Assembly: GCA_002104905.1 (NCBI GenBank)
Contig: MCFE01000118.1
Span: 98,658 to 162,657, forward strand
Origin: Basidiobolus meristosporus CBS 931.73
Taxonomy: Eukaryota; Basidiobolomycota; Basidiobolomycetes; Basidiobolales; Basidiobolaceae
DNA length: 64,000 nucleotides
Reading direction: 5' to 3'
Notes under the pieces: model-generated
Told to the model about the DNA's origin: nothing
The model's database searches: none
The model's input: only the letters and a program-made list of their open reading frames with translations
In this document: positions 43,949-54,970 of the stretch, piece after piece
Numbering within the stretch: position 1 is the stretch's first letter
Layout of the letters: each line of letters opens with the position of its first letter
Position numbers and translations under genes: made by a program

Positions 43949-46556
43949 TTATTTTGCATTATCCACATCCTTCAATACTTTACTTATTACATCCCGCCGT
44001 TTCTTTTCGTCAATATTGGTTCTTCTGATTGTGTCGGCTAGCTCTCGTACTCGGTCATCGACGGTTTGCGAGTCCACTGGTCCCTTTTGGTGAGGCAGCT
44101 TTAGGTAGTCGAAGATGGTGACCAAATTATTACGAAGATTTCGCGAGGAATTCATTAACTTAAGATAATCATTTCTAACATCTTGCAGCTGCTGCTTGAC
44201 CATTTGATTCTCCTTCGACAGATGCTCGCAGTCGGTACGGAGTCGATGGCTCTCGCTGTTTTGTATAGATTTGAAGCGGCTGAATGTATTTTCCGAATCC
44301 TGTAACTTTTGTTTGAGCTCCTCGACCTTTTTCATTAACTCGATTTGTGACGGCTGTTTTGGATCGGATGATCCTATTGGTTGTGTTTGAGTGAATGAGT
44401 TTGTGTGTACAGAAGATCCAAACGATCTCAGAGGGGAAGGAGTCGGTTTCTTAGGGTTGGCTGTAGATTTGGTTCCATTGTGACTAAATGCTGGCTCGGA
44501 TTTCATTCCTAGACGAAGATTAATTAAGCTTGAAATATACAATATCTGTGGATGTATACATACTATGTATGATACTCTCTAGCGTAGCTAGCCGAGGCTG
44601 TTGATCGGCCAAGTACATTTCGCAAAAAGTCGTAAGATCCAACTCCTCCTGCTTTACAACCTCCTTCTTAATCGCCACATTTGCCCCGTTTGCTTCGGTC
44701 AATGGTGTAGCGGCCAACTCTGTCGGAAGCGACTTGGATTTCAAATTCTCGGAGCCCTGTGCTCTGGCAGAATCTTTTGGTGACGGTGCTTTGAGGCTAT
44801 TTGGAGGTACATTACCAGCGGGCTGTTGGAGGATGGTGTGAATAAGAAAATTGGCTTCTACATTTAGCTGGACTTCACTTACTTCGCTTTTAATAGCTTT
44901 GGCGGCGAGCTTTGGTGTGGTCTTCGGCTGTCTATGTTTGTGTCCATTCACTGCCTGGGATGTTGAAGGTACATTTGAGGTGGTCCGTTTCCCATTCAAA
45001 ATCTCCTGCAAAGTATTTCTAAATGGTTTGCGGGCTCTCTCTTTCCCCTCATCCACATCACTGTTCCCATTTGTCCCAAGCTCTGCATCTGATTTTTGGG
45101 ACTCCTCCCCAGATGTACGACTGGTACTGTCATTTTTCTCTTGCTGGTCTACAGATGCCTCATTTTCATCGTCGGAATTCTCTGAACCACTCTCATTGTC
45201 TTCACCTTCACTTTCGTTAACGGTGTGATTCATTTTTCGTTTTTTCGTAGGTGTTTCCAGGGAAATGGAGTTGCGCTTCCTAGGATTGTTGCGTCGATTT
45301 TTCTTATGCTCTTCTTTATGCTCGCGGCACATCAAGCCTAGTTTGCTGCTACCTTGACTCCCGTCAAGCACCAGGATTTCGGCATCGACGGCGCAGGTTA
45401 CATGAAACCAACTGTATATACAGAGTATAAATCAGCATACAACGAAATAGATCTCAGTCCATATGTACAGCCTACAAACCGTTTGCATTTACGTATTGAG
45501 CCATTCTCTAGGACTTTTGAATAGCAGCATTGTGTGCAAATGCCTGAGGACTTCTCACAAAGGTAACAAATCTTAAGAGGATTCGGTTAAATCATCAACG
45601 TATCACAGCAAACATCTCAGTTAAAGCAACCTGTGATTCTTGCAGTAGCGAGGAAACGGACCACGGCTCTTTGGATTTGTCAATGGCCTGGTTCCACCTG
45701 GCACACAAAACGTGGATGTAACTACCAGGGATGTCTGTCCTTTTGAAAGCGCCCTCGGTTTTGTCACAACAAATAGGAATCTATGATAGAGATACAATTA
45801 GCACAAGCTTTCTAGACACATACAATATGTACCAAGGTACACTACTATTGACTATTAAAGATATTACCGTTTGGTCAACTGGGATTTTGTCGGCACAGCG
45901 TTGGCAGAACCATTTCTGGTTTCCTGGAGGCACCACATCAATGCCATAGCACTCTATAAATCAATTAAGATTGTCGAATCATTTTAGCACAAGATCTAAA
46001 TACGTATCCATATTCGAAAATCAATACTCACTTTGATGAACGGGGATATCACAACCTGTTGATGTTACACAATGGTCGTAGAACGGTAGTGTCGATGTGA
46101 GAAATGGGACAATCGGAGGAAAGGGTTGGTTTAGGGGAGAGTGAGTGGTGAGGGTGAAGACAATTACGAGTTAAAAAATGTTGCAAATATCGTGTATGTA
46201 AAAGGAAAAAAACCTTCACCGTCGCAAAATACTATAGCGTTCTTTTTACTCCCGTCTTCACCACCGCAAATAACACAGCAAGACTACAATATTCAGTTGT
46301 TAGTGAGCGAAGTAGTTTGTATACGACTACTCACGGAAGTATTCGACATGAAACTATCACATAGCCCGGGTCGAATACTCTCGTAATGTACACGCATTCC
46401 AAATAAAGGTAAGGGACGTGTTCCTCACTTAACCGACCGATCGTGAATGAGGAGCGTCACCAAACCAAGCTAAATAACTACCTCATCAGATTCATCGGAG
46501 GAATTAACTTCTTCCTCGTTGGTGGATTCCACCGAGCTCTCGGGACTCAAAGGCAT
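43949..46556 (-). CDS. PHD-extended PHD (ePHD) chromatin reader with C-terminal coiled coil, AF10/BRPF/JADE-like, 8 exons
   Basis: Exons (minus) 46556-46482, 46283-46214, 46055-46032, 45953-45868, 45780-45631, 45571-45480, 45411-44564 and 44508-43949 join in frame to 634 residues. After an acidic start comes a PHD finger: CCVICGGEDG, FCDGEGCDIPVHQKCYGI, then WFCQRC. An ePHD follows: ICCDKTEGAFKRTD, YIHVLCARWNQ, ICYLCEKSSGICTQC, RWFHVTCA and GLMCREH. PHD-knuckle-ePHD is the module of AF10/AF17, BRPF/NTO1 and JADE proteins that reads the histone H3 tail. CDGEGC resembles AF10's CDGHGC. The middle is disordered, with basic nuclear-signal-like clusters (RRNNPRKRN, KKRK) and acidic runs. The last 130 residues form a coiled coil (ELMKKVEELKQKLQDSENTF). 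Confidence 0.8.
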
Positions 46557-47260
46557 TTTCTACGAATAAATCGAACAGGCGTATCAAATCTATTTGGCTA
46601 GATGGAAGCAATACTATATAAAGGGTTTGGAGAATTTGTAAAACAAGGCGGAATTATATGTGAATCAGGTGAAGGTAGTACAAAAATGATAATGATACAA
46701 GAAAATCCTTCAGCAAAAATTGGCAATATCAAGAGGAACAAATTGAAGTAGAAAAATTACAAAACACGCCAATCGAGTGGTAAAAGAAATGAAAAGGTAG
46801 TAGCTTCTTATCAGACCCGCTGAGATGGCAACATGGGGATTTATATATTTTTCAACGGGTGTGTTGTACGAATATTCGAGTTTCATTGGCCAATGTCCTG
46901 CAGATAAGCAATTGGTAGATAGACGAATGAATGGATGGTTACGAATTGGGTTCCGGAATTATTAGATATCCATTTTAATGTGACCTACCTACTGAGCTGA
47001 ACTGCAATGATACCAGCAGTGGCCTGATGATTAGCCATATTTTGGGTGAAAATACGATGGTATTCGAATTGCCATTGTCCATGACAGCTCAATGAGGATA
47101 ATATCTTTAGTCAACAGTATTGGATTGTAGCAGACATTTTGCACTTGGATTTCTATTCATTATATTCAATTGCTCGAAATCTGTTGATGAATGGTCTAGA
47201 ATTCCAATCATTTGGTAAATTGTATAATAACAGCAATTTTATGAAAAACCTTTACTCCTA
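46557..47260. other. AT-rich upstream region of the PHD gene
   Basis: Contains the promoter of the minus-strand PHD gene. No ORF or repeat is recognised. Confidence 0.4.
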
Positions 47261-47741
47261 TTGTCAATGCATTTAAACTCGCCAAACTTGACCATGCTTC
47301 CCCTTAACAAACCAATAGTTGAACTGTTCAGACAACGTTCTATCCGTTTTGCTTTCCTCAATTGTGACCATGGCCTTATGGATATTGAGGTTGAGATCTA
47401 CAAGATTGGTGCGTGGCAAATCAGCACGGGTATAGAACTCTCAGATGACCCCTACCCTGTTTTCGTCATGAATACCCTTAAATATCACAAGCAGCGATGT
47501 AGAACTCGCTATGCACACTACTCCAAGATCCAACAGCCATGTCAGGATCTTGGTAGTGGCGAGTCAACAGCTGTTTGCGAAGTCGCCAAGGATATTCATC
47601 TATATCATGGGAGCTGTGAGTAGTCCAGGGCCATCCGAGAAAAATTCAGATCAAACACAGGATTCAAAACCAAGGCCTAAATTTAAAGAGGCAGAAACAA
47701 TACATGAAACACCAGACTCAATTATCTGGGAATCATCATGA
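47261..47741 (+). other. Hypothetical coding fragments
   Basis: Two overlapping open frames: 120 residues from 47261 (FAFLNCDHGLMDIEVEIYKI, then DDPYPVFVMNTLKYHKQRCR) and 76 residues from 47511. The first has protein-like composition, but I recognise no family and see no clear splice sites. It may be a decayed gene. Confidence 0.25.
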
Positions 47742-50700
47742 CCATTCTAGGTAAATGCCACAACCCCCGTTATTGGCTCCCTAAACTATTAATGATTGGT
47801 ATTAACCAAGCCTATAGTATGGGTGAGAGGTGGAATAGTCTGTTTCGTTTTACAATGGGAGCCTAATTTCGCAATTTTCAACTTGGGCTCAACCTCCAGG
47901 GCCAGCGACGGCCACCTTGAGGGTGGAATCGACCACCCTAGGCTCGTCTATACATCGATGGGTGGCTTTATGCATATGGACAGGAGCCTTGGTGTATCGA
48001 TTATGTGTGAGGTGGATCATCTACAGCATTAGGCTGACGGGTTGCATGCCAACTTGGATATCTCGACACATTGCACGTTCTCGTTCAAGAGCCATCTTTG
48101 GCGGAAAGGGCACTGGTCTATTCGACTTGACAAAGCGCGCATACGAATAAGGCAAGTGTTCTCATATCTGTTCCTGTCTAAAGCCAAGAGTAGAGTGTCA
48201 TTTGAACTCATGTCCAGTGAGTCCAATCGTCACCTCGATCGAAATTGAATTGGTCTGGGTGAACCAGCAGTAGATGAAAGATAGGAATGCGCCCAAGGTT
48301 GATGGAGCCCTACCCCAGAGCTACCGAGTGAAATTGCTCATTCAACAAATCCAAATGAATACAATATCCGGCTTTTAAACAAGTTCAGACTGGCCTACAT
48401 GATTGTAGCCGGGATTAGCTAGATTTCTGCACAAGTGCATGGAGTTTTTGGCAGGAGGCAACCTAATTGGCGTTGCTGCCGATGTTTGGATGATTCACTT
48501 GATGAGGTGCGAAAGAGCAGCATTATGGCGAAAGGCAACTCTCTGATGGCACTAAATATAACGTGAGATGGGTTGGGTGGATGCACGCTGATTCACTACA
48601 TGCCAGTGTGTTTCAGAGAGTCGAGCTAGCCCCAAGAGCAAAGCTGCATCATACGACTGCTTTTGACTTCGACTACTGAAGGAAAGGGTGGTTCCTTGAA
48701 AAGCGGCTCTTGAGAATCTGCTTGGATCTTCACTGTTGAGGTTTCACCGCATTCTCATGAGTGCTAATAATAGCTATAAAATAGTAACAATAACAATGAT
48801 AATAACCCTTTCCTTCTGATCCGCGATTATTCAGATCTAATCGTAACTTAGAGACTCATTACTTGGGGTGCCGTGAACAACAAATCCAATTTTCCAATTA
48901 TGGAATGCTCCAGTTGATACATGTGGTGGTTGTGGGGGGGTGGTGGTGGTATAGAGTTATAGTCAAATGCCAAACACGTGCGCATGTGTATCTACCCTAG
49001 TCAGCTTGGGATTCTGTATAGTTAAAGTGTACGGTCCTCGTCAAACAAATCACTCTGCTTTCTCATCTTGTCCACTTGATCAGTAATGATCCTTCGAGTT
49101 TTCCAACGATGCTTTTGGATTCACTGGCACTGATGTGTTGCAAGCTTGTGAAAAGTGGATGGTAAGTTGGATTGCGAAAATATTTTATTAGCGTCTAGCA
49201 AAAATTGCTCTAAACCGGAAGGATTCTACTTACTACTTGAGGGGGTATGTTTGATTACAATCCAAATTTTGCAATTGCACCAAAAACCTGGTTCAAAGTG
49301 ATCTCGTAGAGCGCTCAGTAAAGTACAATCCATACCAACTCTGTAGCCGATGAAAGCACTTCTTTATACAAGGTGCAGATGGGCTGTTGTGCCAGTTGAA
49401 TAAAGACAGTCTAAGGGAATGGCTACTTGTCTCCGACCGGCATATGCCACTTCGAGAAGGGCTCCTGACCAAGTGGAACCTCGCACTCTTAAGGCTTTTG
49501 GATATCAATCAAATAATCCTGTAGTTATGAGTCCATTTTCCATGTCCGTTCTGGAGTATTTGGTATTTTCCAAATACTGGTGGGGTGTGTCTAGATAGTT
49601 ACACGCTCTTTGATGGGCAAGATGAGTGCTTGACGCTCTATTTTCGCCAGCCTGATCGCGGAGAGCTAGAGTGACACAAAATATTCATGTTCAACCATTT
49701 TAGCAACATTACTAGTTTCTTGAGTGAGGAGTGCTTGTAAAGTTTGATGTATATTGATTTTCGGCCAAGTGGCCTTGTAGCGGCAGGGGTGCCCGATTAA
49801 ACTTGAGCACTCTAACCACTCGAGTGTCAAAGAGTTATCATTGTTCTGTTGACCCGCGGAAAGAAGATGTAATTAGATTGATGATATCGTGCCCAGTGAT
49901 TGCCGATTCTGAACCACGTTTTAGCATGATTTCATGACGCCCACTCCAAGACTTCGTTAGGCGACTTGCAAGCAAATCATGATGCTTAACAGCTGTAAAT
50001 ATCTTGACCACTCGAGCTTCCGTAATCGTGCAATGCACGTGCCTTGTGACACCACATATTGCTGGTCGACGAGGAACCTATCAGGAAAGTCCTAAAGCAA
50101 AGTCATCTCCCATCCTCATTGTTTAGCATGGTGGATTGGAGTAAAGCGTTTGATGACGTTCCAGTCTGTATATACAAGGATAAATCCTTGGAAGCAGGTA
50201 TCTCGAATATTCTGCAAGGGGAGACTACAATAATTCTCTGCGGGGGTTATGTGGGTAGATCTGGCGTTTTCTATCGGGAAAAAGTGAGCTGTGGTTTGTT
50301 TATTGGCTCTAAGCCTGTCCTGACGGAGATTTCAATTCTTTTCCATACTTATTCACTGGTGACACCGTCCAGGTTCTACCCGGCCATACTTTGTAAGCTT
50401 CATGCGGTCGTATGCAAATTTAGTCCCGCTTGCCCCTCTGGCAATATGGCAAGCAGTCAAGCCATTTTGATATGCCGAGACATATGGGGCTAATAATGAT
50501 CTGCCCAGCAATGCCCGTAACATTGCAACGTTATGTCAGGGTGAATGGTGTTCTCCATGAGGCAATTCTGAATAGACCACCCAAGATTGGCAGTAGAAGA
50601 ATCAGCATACAGATGCACAGATGTCACTGGCGAGGGGGCTTTGATGTTTTAATATGTTAAGAGGTTGGGGATTTGGCTCTCTCACTTTCGCTGCTACTAT

Positions 50701-52748
50701 TGGCGATGTCCACCTCCAGGGGATCTGATGAATAAGATACTAGCTCTGGTTCCAAGTGCATTTGCAACAAGCCATCTTGAGTCTGAAAAATATCCTTATT
50801 TTGCTGTCTATGGATAGTTGCTCTGCTCAACCGCTACTGTGGCTCGTATTTACCTAGCCTACAGTGTATCACGCTGCGCACAATCCAAGGTCACAGCGTA
50901 TTCAAACAGTTTTTAGAAGAGCCACAATCTCCTATAACAACTGCTTGTCTCAGGCACAGTATGGTCAATTGGGGTTCACGTTTATCCATCTCACAAGCCT
51001 AGTTACGGAGGTACTGCACTTGAAGCCATAAATTACTTCCAATGACTCGGATATATTCCATATATACCAAGGCGTAGATTCTGATTTGGGAGGCAACAAC
51101 ATAGTAGGAATAACCAGATTATGGCAAATTGGACATATTCTCACCAAGCGGAAATCTATGGCCATTATTTGTCCATATATACATGTAACACTAAGAATGA
51201 GCGGAAAATATAGGGAGTTGAAGATCATAGACAAATCCCCATGACGAGTGTGCTTGCCTTGCCTGCTGGCCAGCAATTAATCATCAATAACTCCAAGCAT
51301 GTTTTACTTGATTATGGAGTGAAGTGCCTCTGGTACCGGATGTGGACTCCTAGTGATACAAGGCACAAATACCAACCTCCAACAAGCCACTCACATCGCT
51401 CCCCCGTCTGTTTAGGCATTACAATAGTTTTACCAACTTCAACTCATGGATGGGCACTGATGACACCATTAATTGAATCATCGTCTATCCCATCTTTTCT
51501 GAGAATGGCATCGGAAATGGAAATATCCCCAAAAGGACCGGATGCTCAAAGTGTGAAGCTCTTTTCTTCGGAGCGGTAAAGTTGTTTTTTGCTTGCGATG
51601 TAGTGCTAGCAGTTCAGCGCTTCAGCAGATTCCCGAATGCCCTTACAAAACTAAAATATCATCTGTAGTTTTGCGTTGTTTCCTTTCTAATGAACAAAGA
51701 AACAAGTGGCTGGATAATGATGGCAGGACCCAATACTGACCTTATCGACTCTCTCGAACCTTGGAGGGCTGCAGGATTGCTATAAGGTACCTTGGGCTAT
51801 TCAGGATCAATTGAGTGAAAATGAAACACCACCCGCACTAGGAATAAGTCAATGCTACATACGAGTTGTAAATAGTGGCCGAAGCTACATAACTCCCTAC
51901 ACGTATATAAAAAGTGGGCGGTCGGTGGTATTCAATCCAAACATTCAATCGGAACTACAGTTCAACTTGCATCTATTTATGTACAGACTATAAAGGGTAT
52001 CAACAGATCCAGAGCATCTCTTTATTATTGCTAATGTATACATTATAGGCTTTCACAGAGTAACAATGGTGACTAATCTTGACGTGACTGGCAATATCTT
52101 TATATCCTAGGCAGCAGTTACAAGTACCATGAACCAATGCAGCGACCGGACACAAGTTTTATACCATTAATATTATAGAAAGTAGGATTGGGTTTGGGAA
52201 TAAGCAGTGCTAAAATATTCACCAAGTTGAAAGAAAGCATTACGCTATTGGTGGAGCTTCCAATATGTATACACATCATTTGTCAAGATATTCCCTTAAT
52301 GTCTGCAACAACTGAAGGAACAGAAGTATCAATTCAGCACATAGCTAGCGGTACAATGCGATTTCATACTTCAAAACTTTCTGTCGCAAATCAATCAGGT
52401 ATAGAGTTTTCTAAAACAGCCAAATTCCGTACTCATCCTGGTTCAACTACGGGTTTATATGTTCATTATCAATGGTGGTGACCTTCGGAAAATTCTTAAC
52501 CTTTTCATCGCTCTGATATATCATCAATGATAAATTACATTGTACCGCTTATTGCTTTAGATAGAGTAAGTGACTAGATTCAATATTGTAAAGGGCAGTT
52601 GAGAGTATGCACATCATCTTTTTGGTTTTTGGAGCTGCAAGTTTGCCCCAATGTGGAATATTGCTGATGTTCATTTGCCATTTGTAACAACCCACAATTG
52701 ATTAGCATATCTAATTGTGCAAATCTCAGCAAGAGGCACAATCCCCTT
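47742..52748. other. 5-kb gene-poor region, nothing recognised
   Basis: Short open frames occur at 50059-50493 (MVDWSKAFDDVPVCIYKDKS), 51241-51579 and 52188-52481, but none shows a known domain, neighbouring exons or a complete gene structure. No LTR, terminal repeat, rRNA or tRNA is recognised. The content looks like decayed sequence between the gene island and the subtelomere. Confidence 0.35.
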
Positions 52749-52970
52749 TTGCTGTATCCAAGAGAAAAGTGTAATAAAACTCTTGAATGGTTTAACTGAA
52801 CTTAAGTGACAACTAAGTGCAGAATCTTAGAAATGTCAGAGAGTGGTGGAAATATTAGCAGAGAGGTTCTGGTCTAATATTGGTCTTGTATATAGCTGGG
52901 GTTGGCTATAAAGGCAACAGGGTTGGTTTGCTATGCAGGCTAGGCTTGGTATTCTTGGGAGTGCTAGATA
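52749..52970 (-). repeat. Truncated LTR (family C), minus orientation
   Basis: The reverse complement of the last ~220 bp of the solo LTR at 54290-54965 (shared phrases: TGTATCCAAGAGAAAAGTGTAA and, inverted, CTAGCACTC...CCAAGCCTAGCCTGC). It is cut at about 52967-52970, where a TAGGGGGG run and LINE sequence follow. Confidence 0.75.
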
Positions 52971-53456
52971 GGGGGGAGACAGTCACCAACAGGTAAAATC
53001 TTTATTTCAGTTGAAACAAAGAAGTCAACACTACTGTTGTAGCCTTGATACAAGAGTGTATAGCTGAGGGGAACTTGTAGGTAAGTTAATAAGGAGAGAT
53101 GATAGTTCTTCAGTGCTCAAGACACTGTTCAGTGGGAAGGGGGGTAGCAAGAGGGGTAAGAATGATTTGTGAATAACATTAATGAGGGGAATATGATAAG
53201 GATTGATATTCATCATAAAGGGAGTGTGCTGCTTCAGATATTGCTGCCAAAGGTCTGTCAAGTACTTCAGGTAGGCCAGCTTGGGTTTTTCTGACTGCAG
53301 AATATATTGAGCAAACTTCTTGACCTTGGAATCTCCCAGTATTGTTCTCCAGCAGGAGCCAGGTGTAGTGTGGTGTATTCTCTTCCAGGCCTTACCAACA
53401 GGCTGTTGCAGTGGTGAAGTCTGAGATATAATCTTGTTCTAAGGTAGAGAAGTCTG
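52970..53456 (-). mobile_element. LINE copy 3: 3' end only
   Basis: Nearly identical to the 3' part of the LINE at 57406-59370 (GAGACAGTCACCAACAGG; C-terminal coding segment TDLWQQYLKQHTPFMMNINP at 53261-53031). Its 3' end at the left abuts one residual telomere unit (TAGGG plus a G-run). It is cut at 53456 by the start of a copia-A LTR, after the phrase AAGGTAGAGAAGTCTG, which in copy 1 continues as LINE. The copia element was therefore inserted into this LINE. Confidence 0.85.
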
Positions 53457-53804
53457 TGTTACAAAAATTTGTAATTCCACCAAAATATTCACCTAACTTA
53501 GTCACTTAGATCATTACCTCCAAATCCTAGAGAATACCTACCAAAATCCTTGTTAGGACTTACTTGGAATATTTTACCAAAATATCAGGAACCCAGAAAA
53601 TGAAAATTCTCAAAGTTGTTCAGACAGCCTCAAAACTTGCACACATGTTTTTGGGACCACTCTAAGCATATTCTGCGTGTTTGTTATGCCAAGACCATGT
53701 AAAAGTATAAATACTACTTTTACATTCAATAAATCATTAAGTGAAAACCACACAATCTACTTGTTCACCCAATCACATCCAGTATCTCCAAAACTCTTAC
53801 AACA
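53457..53804 (+). repeat. Copia-A 5' LTR of copy 5
   Basis: Starts TGTTACAAAAATTTG and ends CTCTTACAACA, 348 bp. TATAAATAC is at about 53707 and AATAAATC at about 53729, as in the other LTRs. Confidence 0.85.
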
Positions 53805-53816
53805 GGTTATGAGCCC
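53805..53816 (+). other. Copia-A primer-binding site (copy 5)
   Basis: GGTTATGAGCCC follows the LTR without a gap and is the exact complement of GGGCUCAUAACC, the anticodon stem-loop of initiator tRNA-Met. An ATG inside this site is followed five codons on by a stop (TAA), so translation in this copy should start at ATG 53836. Confidence 0.75.
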
Positions 53817-53835
53817 CAAGTTGTAACTCTCTGCA

Positions 53836-54204
53836 ATGTCTACTACTGCTATTACTGGAATTTTCCCCTCTGCTGAAAAGCTGGATGGATCTAACTACCA
53901 AGTGTGGAAGGTGAAGATGAAGATGCTGCTACAAGAGAGAGGCCTTTGGGATATTTTCATGGGAGAAGAATGTCCTAAAAACATAGGAGAGGAAGCCTTA
54001 AAGTACCAGAAGAAAGAACAAAGTGCCTTTAACTGCATTTGCCTTGATGTCAAAGACAAATTGCTTACTCAATGCTCAAGTGCAAAAATGACAAAGAATG
54101 CCTGGAAGGCATTAGAAGACACCTACCAGTCATGTCCAGCTGCCAACAAAATGTATCTTAGACAAAAATTCTTAATACAAAGATGCATCCAGGAGAAGAA
54201 ATGA
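53836..54204 (+). pseudogene. Copia-A gag N-terminus (copy 5)
   Basis: 122 residues: a start related to DUF4219/UBN2-type copia gag (FPSAEKLDGSNYQVWKVKMK, MLLQERGLWDI, then KMTKNAWKALEDTYQ). The frame breaks at 54204; decayed gag continues to 54284 and resumes after the solo LTR at 54971. Confidence 0.8.
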
Positions 54205-54289
54205 GAAATCTAATTTACAGAATTATTCTGCAGGTGGATGAGATGGAATATTTGGGCATGCAAACTTCTAATAAGGATATTATAGTAAC

Positions 54290-54965
54290 TGTTGTGCATC
54301 AAATTTAAAACTTGGCCAGTTTCACTCCATTAGATAATCTAGTACCCTGACTGATTTTCCCTAACCCAAACATAACTAATCCCTGTTGTGGTTTATTTTA
54401 TCACTTCTCAGAATCTATATTTAGCTGTCACACCTGATCAATTTTCATGTGGTCATTACATCCTCAACTGATCTGCTAAGCCATTCCAAGTGATTAGTCA
54501 TCTGAGATTTATCCAACCACTTAGCAGTTGCCAAGACATCAGCTGATTAATGATGCAATTTTTCATTTATTTTATGCACCTATCAACACCCCAACAGATT
54601 TCAATTAGTCCAGTCTCTTAGCACTTACTAATGCAACTCAATCAGAAAAGTATAAATAAAGTTTACTAAACCTTTTGGTTTAGTGTGTGTCTCAATAAAA
54701 TTAAGAGTTGAACAAATCCATTCTAGTTTCTACCCAAACTTAGCATATCTAGCACTCTCAAGAACACCAAGCCTAGCCTGCATAGCAAACCTACTCTGTT
54801 GCCTTTATAGCCCAACTCAGCTATATATAAGACCAATATTAGACCAGAACCTCTCTGCTAATATTTCTGGCACTCTTGACAATTTTAAGATTCTGCACTT
54901 AGTTGTCACTTAGGTTTGGTTAACTCATTCAAGAGTTTTATTACACTTTTCTCTTGGATACAACA
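54290..54965 (+). repeat. Solo LTR (family C) with 5-bp target duplication
   Basis: Starts TGTTGTGCATC and ends GGATACAACA (TG...CA with TGTTG/CAACA ends), 676 bp. It is flanked by GTAAC at 54285-54289 and at 54966-54970. Removing it rejoins copia-A gag (GATATTATA / ACCATCCTGAATAG). TATAAATAAAG near 54652 and AATAAAATT near 54693 look like promoter and polyadenylation signals. No internal coding region remains. Confidence 0.85.
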
Positions 54966-54970
54966 GTAAC

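Noticed and set aside
49795-49840. tRNA-like A-box (TGGTTAGAGTGCTC on the minus strand)
   Set aside because: The acceptor arms do not pair, there is no GGTTCGAANCC B-box at the right distance, and no cloverleaf can be drawn; at most a tRNA-derived fragment.
50059-50493. 144-codon plus-strand frame with VDWSKAFDDVPVCIYKDKSL
   Set aside because: It suggests RT-like AFDD wording, but the surrounding RT motifs are absent and no other coding block follows; not enough to call a retroelement or gene.
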